DNA of 19,629 nucleotides from DATEXQ01 sp036846005 (GCA_036846005.1 DAIUCV010000011.1:1-19629), one strand, 5' to 3'. Shown: positions 1 to 7,915, numbered from the stretch's first letter. The notes: generated by a model not told the origin, from the letters alone. Translations and numbers: made by a program.

Positions 1-551
1 AAAGTAATTTGGGCATCTTTTCTGGGGTTACCGTCTTGGGAAACCGTTAAAAGGATATTAGCACCGATTTGGGCTTGGGTATGGGTTGCCTGACCTCCTA
101 TAAGTCCGCTGGAATCGGTTGCAAAAAGAAGTGTCAGGTAATAATCTCCTTCGGGAGCATCTGAGGGTGGGGAAATGGTAAGGATTATTTCCTGGTTTCC
201 GCCTCGGGGAAGAAATAGTTTTTGATTTTCATCTAATGGCATTCCTCCGATTTTGAACCAATTCAAAAGATTTATGTCGTTATAATTTGTAAGATCTGCG
301 AATTTTACGTTCCCGTATTCGTCACTAGGGGAAAAGGGAACAATACTGATTTTTAAAGGAGTTTCGCTGCCGTTATTGGAAATTAAGTAATTTTGGGTAA
401 TTTCTTTTCCCGGTTGAATCATTACCTCAAGAATTGGGGGGGTTATGGCCAGGGAGATATCCTGTGCATGAATCGTAGTAACCAAAAATCCATAACCAAT
501 GCCAATTACAGTAAAAAGAAACAGACTTTTTAATATTTTAATTAATATCAT
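1..551 (-). CDS. secreted DUF916-like surface protein (C-terminus off window)
   Basis: An open frame runs from an ATG at 549-551 to the window start without a stop, giving 183 codons; the C-terminus is not seen. Residues 1-30 are a signal peptide with a lysine, a hydrophobic core and a probable cleavage after HAQ. The mature part starts with a pattern (ITPPILEVMIQPGKE, then YLISNNGSETPLKI) typical of immunoglobulin-like DUF916-type domains in Gram-positive WxL-interacting proteins and CPR surface proteins. In those families the domain is extracellular and has been linked to peptidoglycan or partner binding. The gene is last in a minus-strand run, 8 bases after the stop of another exported protein, so co-transcription is likely. 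No Shine-Dalgarno is visible. The exported nature is well supported; the DUF916 assignment comes from motif memory and is moderate. Confidence 0.7.
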   Translation of the reverse strand, partial: MILIKILKSLFLFTVIGIGYGFLVTTIHAQDISLAITPPILEVMIQPGKEITQNYLISNNGSETPLKISIVPFSPSDEYGNVKFADLTNYNDINLLNWFKIGGMPLDENQKLFLPRGGNQEIILTISPPSDAPEGDYYLTLLFATDSSGLIGGQATHTQAQIGANILLTVSQDGNPRKDAQIT

Positions 552-559
552 ATTTACCC

Positions 560-1306
560 TTAAAAAGACGGTATAGCCGTAAAGGTTACAATATTGTTAA
601 AAGTTCCAGCTGCCTGAGTACCTGAAATATTAACTTTAAAAGTAACTGTCGATATTGATTCCCAGGGCCAAACATTATTAGGGTAATCCCAGGTTACCTG
701 GCTTTTATTCATAATAGTTTCGGCGTTCTCTGGAACTGATGCATCGGCGAAATGTCTATAGTAAGTTGAATTAGTAAAATCCACCGGAATATCGTCTCCT
801 GACATATTAAATCCGAATCCATAGGTAGTTACCTGATCCCATACTTGGGCTAAGGTCTGAGTGCAGTTTCCGTTATCGCATACCGTATCCGGAATTGTAG
901 CAGTACCTCCCGTATTGGTTAGAGGATGATTTTCCCTGGCTTTTACGCTATATCCTCCCGCACCTCCTGCTTTGACGGTTAGGGTGGTTGCTTGGGTCGT
1001 GCCAACTCCTACCGTTAACGTACCGAAGTCAATTGAAATATCCGAGATGCTGAAGGAAAACGGGATGATGGTATGAATATACTGAAAACCCGATCTAACC
1101 CTGTATCCGGTGGAAGAGAAGAGCCCAGCTGCAGTTCCTCCGATTGTAGAATTTATTTTATTATTGTCAGAGGTGGGAACTCCTGCGCCGGAATTTAAGT
1201 TGGGAAATTGAATTGTATAGTTGGGAGATTCAACCTTGGCTTGGGCACTTACTCGAGTTGGAATTAGGATAATTAAGATAAACGGAAGTAGTAATATTTT
1301 TTTCAT
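560..1306 (-). CDS. secreted beta-rich protein with WxL-like C-terminus
   Basis: This 248-residue protein has a clear signal peptide (MKKI, hydrophobic core, cleavage near RVSA-QA). The mature region is rich in Ser, Thr, Gly and beta-prone segments with no transmembrane helix. It contains a close Cys pair (CDNGNC, about residues 143-148) that could form a disulfide, and a Trp-rich stretch near the end (VTWDYPNNVWPW) followed by a beta hairpin ending in VTFTAIPSF. That ending resembles the C-terminal region of WxL surface proteins, which bind peptidoglycan non-covalently. The neighbour downstream is DUF916-like, and such a pairing is the hallmark of WxL clusters in Firmicutes. Spacing to the upstream membrane-protein gene is 24 bases, suggesting one operon. 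The WxL relationship is an inference; a generic CPR surface protein is the alternative. Confidence 0.75.
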   Translation of the reverse strand: MKKILLLPFILIILIPTRVSAQAKVESPNYTIQFPNLNSGAGVPTSDNNKINSTIGGTAAGLFSSTGYRVRSGFQYIHTIIPFSFSISDISIDFGTLTVGVGTTQATTLTVKAGGAGGYSVKARENHPLTNTGGTATIPDTVCDNGNCTQTLAQVWDQVTTYGFGFNMSGDDIPVDFTNSTYYRHFADASVPENAETIMNKSQVTWDYPNNVWPWESISTVTFKVNISGTQAAGTFNNIVTFTAIPSF

Positions 1307-1330
1307 AATTCATACCAAACTATTCATTAT

Positions 1331-2059
1331 TTAGGATTCGATTTTTTCTTCCATCTTTTTACCGCTTTGAAGAAGCTTAGATAACTCTCCGGATACCTCG
1401 GTTAGTTTTTGTTTGTGCAGTCCTTTACAAGCGGGATCACTTGCCAAAGCCTCGATAGATTCCCAAATTTTGATTAACTGATTTTTGAATTCGCCTTCGG
1501 TCCAGGTTTTGACTTCTGTCTCTTGTTCGTTTACTTCCTTTTCCAGTTCCTCTCCTTTTAAAGAAAGTATTTTAATCTTTTCTTCGTCTTGCAATAGTTT
1601 CATATATTGTGTTCCAAATATCAGGGCAAGCGGTGTAATCAGGAAAAGTGATACCAATTGCAATAATTCAGCAAATATTTCTTTTTGGGCCGTAAAAAGA
1701 AAAAATACGGTTGAGATTATTGCTAAGGCAATTGCCGAGGACGGTTCAAAAAGTAAAGATATTCCGAAAAGTAAGAAATAAATCAGAAAGAAAAGAGGAG
1801 AAAAAAGCGCACCTGTTGAAAAAACAATTAAATAGGTGGTAAGAGTCAAAAGAATTACATCAATAACTATCTTATTGGTTTTGGAGAACTGCATTTTCCT
1901 GGCAGCAAACTGAATTCCTACATAAATAATTACCAATAAAGAAATAAACTGCAGCGACATATTTAGGAGTACCTCGTTTTTGGTCCAAAAAAAAGCAAAC
2001 CCTACGGAAACAAGTAAAATTAAGGTATAAATAACTGTGTGTTTTACAGGCCGTTTCAT
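1331..2059 (-). CDS. six-helix membrane protein with cytoplasmic coiled coil
   Basis: This 242-residue protein has about six hydrophobic segments between residues 8 and 152, in the tight helical-hairpin arrangement seen in sensor parts of histidine kinases and diguanylate cyclases. A charged, probably coiled-coil tail follows (about 155-242; rich in Glu, Lys, Gln). No kinase, GGDEF or other catalytic domain follows, so the sensor-like part stands alone. The ATG at 2057-2059 is supported by a good promoter whose -10 lies 6 bases upstream. The gene is divergent from leuS and leads the two secreted-protein genes. It may sense an envelope signal or scaffold the surface proteins, but no function can be read from the sequence. 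Confidence 0.75.
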   Translation of the reverse strand: MKRPVKHTVIYTLILLVSVGFAFFWTKNEVLLNMSLQFISLLVIIYVGIQFAARKMQFSKTNKIVIDVILLTLTTYLIVFSTGALFSPLFFLIYFLLFGISLLFEPSSAIALAIISTVFFLFTAQKEIFAELLQLVSLFLITPLALIFGTQYMKLLQDEEKIKILSLKGEELEKEVNEQETEVKTWTEGEFKNQLIKIWESIEALASDPACKGLHKQKLTEVSGELSKLLQSGKKMEEKIES

Positions 2060-2065
2060 ATTTTT

Positions 2066-2094
2066 AGAATACAGCTTTAAAGGTTAGTTATCAA
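2066..2094 (-). promoter_or_regulatory. promoter of the minus-strand surface-protein unit
   Basis: On the minus strand, TTGATA (2089-2094) and TATTCT (2066-2071) are separated by exactly 17 bases. Six bases separate the -10 from the ATG at 2059, so initiation at the usual distance would fall on the start codon and give a leaderless mRNA. Confidence 0.6.
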
Positions 2095-2104
2095 ATTACT
2101 ATTA

Positions 2105-2134
2105 ATGACTGATTGGCAAATCCTGTTGTATACT
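2105..2134 (+). promoter_or_regulatory. probable leuS promoter
   Basis: TATACT (2129-2134) is a five-of-six match to the -10 consensus. A weak -35-like ATGACT (2105-2110) lies 18 bases upstream. Transcription would start near 2141, leaving only about five bases before the preferred leuS ATG at 2146. Confidence 0.4.
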
Positions 2135-2145
2135 ATTTAAGCAAA

Positions 2146-4692
2146 ATGGAAGAAAAGTATAATCACCAAGAAATAGAATCCAAATGGCGGAAAAAATGGC
2201 TTGAGGAAGGTATTTATCAGCCGGATTTAAAAAACGCCAAAAAACCCTTCTATAACTTAATGATGTTTCCTTATCCTTCCGCAGAAGGACTGCATGCGGG
2301 AAACATGTTTGCTTTTACCGGTTCAGACATTTACGGAAGATATACCAGAATGAATGGTTTTGATGTACTGGAACCTATTGGATTGGATGGATTTGGTATT
2401 CACAGCGAAAATTATGCTTTAAAAATCGGAAAAAGTCCTCAGGAACATTCAATAACCTCGGAAAAGAACTTTTACAGGCAACTTACCATGATCGGTAACG
2501 GATTTTCCTGGGACAATCATTTGGAAACTTATGATCCTATTTATTATAGATGGACCCAGTGGATAGTACTGCAGTTGTTTAAGAATGGTCTGGCCTACCA
2601 AAAATCAGCTCCTGTTAATTGGTGCCCTTCCTGTAAGACGGTAATTGCCGACGAGCAGGTGATAGCAGGAAAGTGTGAACGCTGTGGAACAGCAGTTGAA
2701 ACAAGACAGTTAAAACAATGGTTTTTCAGAATTACGGATTATGCGGAGAGACTTTTGCAGGGGCACAAAAAGATCAAATGGAGTGAACGCGTAGTGGTTG
2801 CCCAGAAAAATTGGATAGGAAAAAAAGAGGGGATTAATATCAGATACCCGATTAAGGGAACAAGTAAAGAACTGGAAATATTTACAACCAGGCCTGATAC
2901 AAATTTTGGTGCAACATTTGTAGTGGTTGCTCCCGAATATGCAAAGAAAAATTTGTTGGACATAATTCCCCAAGATAAATTAAATGCAGTATCAATACAT
3001 ATCAATCACTCTCTTAATAAATCAGAACAGCAGAGACAGGAAGAGGGCAGGGAAAAGACAGGAATTTTTACGCATCTTTATGCAGTAAATAGATTAAATG
3101 GATACGAAATGCCGATCTGGATATCTGATTTTGTACTGATGAATGTGGGAACCGGTGCAGTGGTCGGAGTACCAGGGCACGATATCAGGGATTTTGAATT
3201 TGCGAAAAAATTTGATTTACAGGTAAAGAGAGTGGTAGTTGGTCCAGACAGGGATCAAGACGAAATAACCAAAATTAAACAGATTTTTGAGGGTGAGGGT
3301 AGGGTAATTAATTCCGAGTTTTTGGATGGACTAGATACTCCTACGGCTACCCAAAAGATTGCGGATTATCTGGAGAAAAAGGATTGGGGAAGAAAAGTTA
3401 CGGCTTACCATTTAAGAGACTGGCTAATTTCTCGACAAAGATATTGGGGACCTCCGATTCCCTTTATATATTGCGAAAAATGCGCGGAAGAAGGAAAATC
3501 ATACTTTTCCGAACATAAAAAATTCTCCCCAAAGATGCTACACAAAGACCAATCGGACTGGGACCATTCAGGATGGTGGCCGGTTGAGGAAGGTAAGTTA
3601 CCGGTTGAACTTCCGTATTTAAAAAATTATAAACCCCAAGGAGGGGAGAAAGGACCACTGGATGATGACCCTAAATTTTATGAAACAACCTGCCCTCATT
3701 GTGGAAATAAAGCAAAAAGAGAGACCGACGTTTCCGATACTTTTGTAGATTCTTCCTGGTATTTTTTAAGATACCCCTCAGTAGGATTAAAAAGTGCTAC
3801 TAAGTTACCTTTTGATATAGAAATAACCAAGAAGTGGTTACCGGTTGATCTCTATTTCGGAGGAGCCGAACACTCGGTATTGCATTTAATGTATGCCCGG
3901 TTTGTGACGATGGTATTACATGATCTGGGTCTTATTTCTTTTGAGGAACCGTTCCCCAGGTTTTTTGCCCACGGTCTTTTGATTAAAGACGGCGCTAAAA
4001 TGAGTAAATCCAAAGGGAATATCATCAATCCGGATGAATACATCGACAGGTTTGGTGCCGATGCTTTTAGACTTTATCTGATGTTTATTGGTCCAATAGA
4101 TAGTTCTCCTGATTTTAGAGATACGGGAATGGAGGGAATGCACAGGTTTGTAGGTAGGTTTTGGAGATTAATGACCGGTAAAACCACCAAAAAGATATCA
4201 GAAAAAGATGCAGAAATACTATCTATCAAATTGCATCAAACTATAAAGAAAGTAACCGAAGATATACAAAATTTCCGATATAATACGGCAATTTCCCAGT
4301 TAATGATTCTTATTAATTTTATCGAAGAGAAGGGAATAAACGAAAACGTAAAGAAAATACTTTGTCTGCTTTTTGCTCCTTTTGCACCCTATATAACCGA
4401 AGAGATTTGGCAAAATAACTTTGGGTCAGACGAAGAATTTACTAGTATTCACCTTCAGCCTTGGCCAAAATACGATGCAAACCTGGTAAAAGAGGAAGAG
4501 GTAGTGATTATAATCCAGGTTGACGGCAAGATCAGAAGTCAAATTACCGTCAAAAGCGAAATATCTAAGTCCAAGGAAGATATGGAGAAATTGGCCAAAA
4601 ATGACGAGAAAATCAAGAAATGGATAAGAGGAAACGAAATCAAAAAGACAATATTTGTGCCTGGAAAGCTGATAAATTTCGTTTCAAGGTAA
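2146..4692 (+). CDS. leuS: leucyl-tRNA synthetase
   Basis: This class I aminoacyl-tRNA synthetase charges tRNA-Leu with leucine in the cytoplasm. With the ATG at 2146 it has 848 residues, usual for bacterial LeuRS. The HIGH signature appears as GLHAGN (about residues 49-53) after MMFPYPSAE, and KMSKSKGN lies at about 618-625. A zinc-ribbon-like Cys pair set (CPSC and CERC, about 160-178) and a second one (CEKC and CPHC, within about 440-520) are visible. The editing-domain segment with TTRPDTNFGATF follows the first Cys cluster. The frame is open from a TTG at 2113, but the ATG is preferred because MEEKYNHQEIESKW matches the usual LeuRS N-terminus and the upstream codons overlap the -10. The comEA gene follows after 15 bases. 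Confidence 0.97.
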   Translation: MEEKYNHQEIESKWRKKWLEEGIYQPDLKNAKKPFYNLMMFPYPSAEGLHAGNMFAFTGSDIYGRYTRMNGFDVLEPIGLDGFGIHSENYALKIGKSPQEHSITSEKNFYRQLTMIGNGFSWDNHLETYDPIYYRWTQWIVLQLFKNGLAYQKSAPVNWCPSCKTVIADEQVIAGKCERCGTAVETRQLKQWFFRITDYAERLLQGHKKIKWSERVVVAQKNWIGKKEGINIRYPIKGTSKELEIFTTRPDTNFGATFVVVAPEYAKKNLLDIIPQDKLNAVSIHINHSLNKSEQQRQEEGREKTGIFTHLYAVNRLNGYEMPIWISDFVLMNVGTGAVVGVPGHDIRDFEFAKKFDLQVKRVVVGPDRDQDEITKIKQIFEGEGRVINSEFLDGLDTPTATQKIADYLEKKDWGRKVTAYHLRDWLISRQRYWGPPIPFIYCEKCAEEGKSYFSEHKKFSPKMLHKDQSDWDHSGWWPVEEGKLPVELPYLKNYKPQGGEKGPLDDDPKFYETTCPHCGNKAKRETDVSDTFVDSSWYFLRYPSVGLKSATKLPFDIEITKKWLPVDLYFGGAEHSVLHLMYARFVTMVLHDLGLISFEEPFPRFFAHGLLIKDGAKMSKSKGNIINPDEYIDRFGADAFRLYLMFIGPIDSSPDFRDTGMEGMHRFVGRFWRLMTGKTTKKISEKDAEILSIKLHQTIKKVTEDIQNFRYNTAISQLMILINFIEEKGINENVKKILCLLFAPFAPYITEEIWQNNFGSDEEFTSIHLQPWPKYDANLVKEEEVVIIIQVDGKIRSQITVKSEISKSKEDMEKLAKNDEKIKKWIRGNEIKKTIFVPGKLINFVSR

Positions 4693-4707
4693 TAATTTTT
4701 CCCCTAA

Positions 4708-5376
4708 ATGAGTTTATTAACATCTAATGAAGACGTAACTCCTTTTAACTGGGAGGAATCTTTTTTTAAATATCGAAAACCCATACTTTTTTTATTGATT
4801 GGAATAATTCTTCTGGGTCTGGGAATTTTTTGGAGCAAAGAAAAAACTACAAATAATAAAATTCAAGTTTTGGAAAGTGGAGAAAATATTAATCAAGAAT
4901 CGATGGTTGTTGAAATTTCCGGGGCGGTTGTAAAACCCGGAGTTTATAAATTAGAAAACGGAGCAAGAGTAGAGGATGTGATAATTGCAGCAGGTGGAAT
5001 TTCCTTAAATGCGGACAGGGTTTGGATGGCAAAATATCTAAACAGAGCGGCCAAAATAACAGACGGTCAGAAATTATATATTCCTGAAATTAACGAGATA
5101 AACACAAACACCAATCAGCAATTTGGGGGAGAGAGTGCCAAAAATGTTGAAGGATATCAAACTGTATCAAGTGATTTTTCAGCTCAAGAAAGCAGTTTGA
5201 TAAATATCAATACGGCAAGCGTAAAAGAATTGGATACTTTATGGGGAATAGGCCCAGTGTACGCCCAAAACATCGTTGAACAACGGCCTTACTCAAACAT
5301 AGAAGAATTGCTTTCCAGAAAGGTAATCAAGCAAAATGTGTTTGACAGAATAAAAGAACAGATAACGGTTTACTAA
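4708..5376 (+). CDS. comEA: ComEA-like competence DNA-binding protein
   Basis: This 222-residue membrane-anchored protein would bind incoming double-stranded DNA at the outer face of the membrane during natural transformation. There is a cytoplasmic N-terminus of about 27 residues and one transmembrane helix (about 28-46). A SLBB-type domain (about 66-122; VVEISGAVVKPGVYKLENG) is followed by a low-complexity linker and a C-terminal helix-hairpin-helix region (about 163-222; ININTASVKELDTLWGIG, then IVEQRPYSNIEELL). The domain order TM-SLBB-HhH is that of Bacillus ComEA. It lies between leuS and comEC, 15 bases after leuS and 28 before comEC, so it is probably in the same transcript. No Shine-Dalgarno is seen before the ATG. 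Confidence 0.93.
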   Translation: MSLLTSNEDVTPFNWEESFFKYRKPILFLLIGIILLGLGIFWSKEKTTNNKIQVLESGENINQESMVVEISGAVVKPGVYKLENGARVEDVIIAAGGISLNADRVWMAKYLNRAAKITDGQKLYIPEINEINTNTNQQFGGESAKNVEGYQTVSSDFSAQESSLININTASVKELDTLWGIGPVYAQNIVEQRPYSNIEELLSRKVIKQNVFDRIKEQITVY

Positions 5377-5404
5377 AAATAATTAAGAATAAAATTTAAG
5401 GATT

Positions 5405-6481
5405 ATGAGCAAATACCAAAGATATATTTTTTGGATTTTCTTAATTTTTCTCATAATTTTTAGATATTTTTCGACGCGTCCGGTTTATAAAAACGGTGAC
5501 ACAGTTAGAATAACAACAGAAGTATTAAGTGAACCGATAAAATACGAAACTTCACAATATTTTAAACTTCAGGGTTTAAAGATTTATCTGCCGCTTTATC
5601 CGGAAATTAATTATGGAGATTTAATAGTAATAGAGGGCAGAGTTAATTTAGCAAAAAGAAATTTACAGGAAATAAAATTGATTGAGATAAAACAAAGTGG
5701 TAATTATTTATATAAGTTAAGGGGAAAAATTATAAGTTTTTATCAGAAAACACTTCCCGAACCGCATTCTTCGCTTATTGCCGGAATGACCTTGGGTTCA
5801 AAATCCTCAATCCCAATAGAATTTTGGGAAAGTTTAAAAAAAAGCGGGACAGCCCATGTAGTTGTAGCCTCGGGAATGAATGTAAGTTTGGTTGCAGGAT
5901 TTTTAATTGGGTTATTGGTTCTTTTCCTCCCCAGGCGTAAAGCAATCCCTTTTACTTTACTGGGAATTTGGATTTATGCCATATTATGCGGTTTTGAGGC
6001 TCCGATTATCAGAGCTGCCGTTATGGGATCAATCGCATTTACGGCTGTCTATCTGGGAAGGGTAGCCTATGCTTTCAGAACTCTTCTTTTAACGGTTATG
6101 CTGATGCTTGTCGTTAATCCCGATTGGGTAAGGGACATCGGATTTATTCTGTCTTTTGCAGCAACAGCCTCACTTCTTATCTTTGAGTCAAGAGTAAGAA
6201 GGTTTATTTCATTTGTCCCCGGAATATTTCGCGAGGGACTATCAACCTCTCTTGCTGCCCAAATAGGCGTTTTTCCAATTCTTTATTATACTTTTGGCTA
6301 TTTCAATCCGCTTTCTCCTTTGATCAACGCCTTGATTCTCTGGACTGTGCCTATTATTACCACTATAGGCATGATATCGGGCTTGATAGGAATAGTAGTT
6401 GAGCCTGTAGGAAGAGTAATGCTTTTTCTTGCATATCCACTAACAAGCTGGTTTATACTAATTGTTCAAAGATTTGGATAA
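5405..6481 (+). CDS. comEC: ComEC/Rec2 membrane channel part
   Basis: This 358-residue protein corresponds to the N-terminal half of ComEC, the channel that passes single-stranded DNA across the cytoplasmic membrane. Residues about 7-20 are hydrophobic, followed by a soluble beta-rich region (about 25-105), then the competence domain with multiple helices from about residue 140 onward. Family signatures include VVASGMNVSLVAGF and GFEAPIIRAAVMGSIAF. A weak AAGGA lies just before the ATG. Full-length ComEC (about 700-800 residues in model species) carries a C-terminal metallo-beta-lactamase domain. Here that domain starts 6 bases after the TAA stop in the same frame, as a separate gene. Confidence 0.92.
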   Translation: MSKYQRYIFWIFLIFLIIFRYFSTRPVYKNGDTVRITTEVLSEPIKYETSQYFKLQGLKIYLPLYPEINYGDLIVIEGRVNLAKRNLQEIKLIEIKQSGNYLYKLRGKIISFYQKTLPEPHSSLIAGMTLGSKSSIPIEFWESLKKSGTAHVVVASGMNVSLVAGFLIGLLVLFLPRRKAIPFTLLGIWIYAILCGFEAPIIRAAVMGSIAFTAVYLGRVAYAFRTLLLTVMLMLVVNPDWVRDIGFILSFAATASLLIFESRVRRFISFVPGIFREGLSTSLAAQIGVFPILYYTFGYFNPLSPLINALILWTVPIITTIGMISGLIGIVVEPVGRVMLFLAYPLTSWFILIVQRFG

Positions 6482-6487
6482 AAATTT

Positions 6488-7393
6488 ATGAAATTCTGGA
6501 AATACATATTTCTATTGTTGACGCTTATTATAATAGTAGTCTTTCTGGCAGTTTTTTCATTTGATTCCAAACTGCATCTAATTGCCTGTGATGTGGGACA
6601 GGGAGATGCCATTCTGGTAACCTTGGGGCGAAATCAAATTCTTATTGATGGAGGACCGAACAACAAAGTTTTAGAATGTCTTTCCAAGTACATGCCCTTC
6701 TGGGACAGGGAAATAGAAATGGTAGTTTTGACCCATCCGCAGAAGGATCACTACGGTGGTTTGCTAGAAGTTTTTAAAAGATATCGGGTAGATAATTTTT
6801 TGGCAAATGCGCTGGATTCTAGCGATCAGGGATATCAAGTGCTAGAAACTTTAGTGGGGGGTGGGGGTACGAGAATTATCAACCCGGTGGGTGGTATGAA
6901 GGTTGGTAATAGTTTGATGTATCTTGATATATTATTTCCGTCAAAAAAGGTATTAACAGAGGATTTGAAACCATCGGGGAGTCAAAATAGTTTGGGAAAA
7001 TATATTTCAAAATTAGACAGTAATGAATTTTCGATTGTTGCGATTTTAAAATATAAGGATTTTAGTGCTCTTTTAACCGGAGATATGACCCCAAAGATAA
7101 GTGATGAAATTATTGCAGAAGGTAAGATTGTTGATGTCAATTATCTTAAAGTCCCTCATCACGGAAGTAAAAACGGACTGACAAAAGAACTTCTTGATTT
7201 GTCTAGTCCAGAAATAGCAGTTGTTTCTGTGGGAAAGAAAAATCCTTATGGGCACCCACATAAAGAAATATTGGATTTATTAGGAAGTATTAATGCCAAA
7301 ATCTTTCGGACTGATCTTAACGGGGATGTTATTCTAGTTACTAACGGAAAAACATGGTGGATGAAAAAAATAGGGGAGCTTGTGCCATCTTAA
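6488..7393 (+). CDS. ComEC metallo-beta-lactamase-fold part
   Basis: This 301-residue protein has one N-terminal transmembrane helix (about 5-25) followed by a metallo-beta-lactamase fold. Motifs in order are DVGQGDAILV, LIDGGPNN, LTHPQKDHYGGL (the HxHxDH site with Gln in place of the second His), LLTGDM, VPHHGSKNG and YGHPH. This is the arrangement of the ComEC C-terminal domain, which is thought to degrade the non-transported DNA strand outside the cell. It is in frame with the preceding comEC part, with only TAA and two codons between them. It may therefore be a split gene product working with the channel, or one protein interrupted by a nonsense change or sequencing error. The stop codon lies inside the hairpin at 7375-7417. 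Confidence 0.9.
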   Translation: MKFWKYIFLLLTLIIIVVFLAVFSFDSKLHLIACDVGQGDAILVTLGRNQILIDGGPNNKVLECLSKYMPFWDREIEMVVLTHPQKDHYGGLLEVFKRYRVDNFLANALDSSDQGYQVLETLVGGGGTRIINPVGGMKVGNSLMYLDILFPSKKVLTEDLKPSGSQNSLGKYISKLDSNEFSIVAILKYKDFSALLTGDMTPKISDEIIAEGKIVDVNYLKVPHHGSKNGLTKELLDLSSPEIAVVSVGKKNPYGHPHKEILDLLGSINAKIFRTDLNGDVILVTNGKTWWMKKIGELVPS

Positions 7394-7417
7394 GATGTTT
7401 GCGCATGCGCAAGCTCC
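7375..7417. terminator. complex hairpin terminator between convergent genes
   Basis: GGAGCTTGTGC (7375-7385) pairs with GCGCAAGCTCC (7407-7417): 11 pairs with one G-T. Read on the minus strand, the stem is followed after four bases by T7, so it should terminate transcripts of the small minus-strand gene. On the plus strand the following T-run is weak and interrupted. The loop holds a perfect palindrome CATCTTAAGATG (7386-7397). An alternative palindrome TTGCGCATGCGCAA (7399-7412) competes with the main stem. Confidence 0.65.
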
Positions 7418-7449
7418 TCATATTTTCCGGGCGTTTATTGCAATTTAAA

Positions 7450-7743
7450 TTATTGATGAAGGTTGATAGTCGCAGACCAGGGTGTATGAATTGATTTTAT
7501 ACCTAATCTGTCAGATTCGCGCCAACAATTGCATTTATATGTGCATGTATGGTTGCGAAAACAATAAAAACCTTCATCCAAAAGAGCTCTGATGAGTTGA
7601 GATTTTTCAACCCACCCTGGAGAAAAGGAAATTGACACTTCGTACCCCTCTCCGTTTCTACGAATATAAATACCAGGTATTGGTGGACCCAGGAGGATCC
7701 TATGAACGATTTGGTAATTGGTCATCAAAGTCGGTACAGTCAT
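7450..7743 (-). CDS. small hypothetical protein with Cys/Trp-containing C-terminal segment
   Basis: This 97-residue ORF is not recognised as any family. It has no signal peptide or membrane helix. The middle (about 18-55) reads like a compact domain with a Gly/Pro-rich turn (LLGPPIPG), beta-like strands (GYEVSISFSPGW) and a helix (QLIRALLDEGF). Four Cys within about 15 residues follow (YCFRNHTCTYKCNCW), which could bind metal or form disulfides. Evidence that it is real: a strong AGGAG Shine-Dalgarno with a six-base spacer, unusual in this window, and a hairpin with T7 on its strand 33 bases past the stop. It lies alone between the competence genes and argS. The strong ribosome site differs from its neighbours, which hints at a different origin, but composition alone cannot show transfer. 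Confidence 0.55.
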   Translation of the reverse strand: MTVPTLMTNYQIVHRILLGPPIPGIYIRRNGEGYEVSISFSPGWVEKSQLIRALLDEGFYCFRNHTCTYKCNCWRESDRLGIKSIHTPWSATINLHQ

Positions 7744-7748
7744 TGCAT

Positions 7749-7754
7749 TCTCCT
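7749..7754 (-). promoter_or_regulatory. strong Shine-Dalgarno of the small minus-strand ORF
   Basis: AGGAGA on the minus strand lies about six bases before the ATG at 7743. It is the clearest Shine-Dalgarno at a likely start codon in the window and decides this start. Confidence 0.55.
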
Positions 7755-7819
7755 AGTATTCGAATATTGTAAAAAATTGATCTTGTTGATATGCCCGGAA
7801 TTTTAAAGAACAAAAATCT

Positions 7820-7837
7820 TCCGATATATTGATCGGA
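7820..7837. repeat. 6-bp inverted repeat in the spacer before argS
   Basis: TCCGAT (7820-7825) and ATCGGA (7832-7837) form a six-pair hairpin with a six-base loop, in the 182-base spacer between the small minus-strand gene and argS. It could be an operator or a leader hairpin of the minus-strand gene; nothing decides between these. Confidence 0.35.
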
Positions 7838-7909
7838 CTATGCATATGATAATTAATTTAGTATATATTTTCAATATTTCATTATCTGGAAGGAAGTGCT
7901 TAAAAGTAA

Positions 7910-7915
7910 TACAAT
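7910..7915 (+). promoter_or_regulatory. possible argS -10 element
   Basis: TACAAT at 7910-7915 lies 10 bases before the argS ATG. No convincing -35 is visible, so this call rests on the hexamer and on the recurring -10-to-ATG spacing in this window. Confidence 0.3.

Noticed and set aside
1485..1781. 98-residue plus-strand frame opposite the six-helix protein
   Set aside because: Ser/Phe-rich antisense of a convincing membrane-protein gene; no start signals.
2113..2145. TTG start for leuS giving 11 extra residues
   Set aside because: The added codons overlap the -10 element and the family N-terminus begins at the ATG at 2146.
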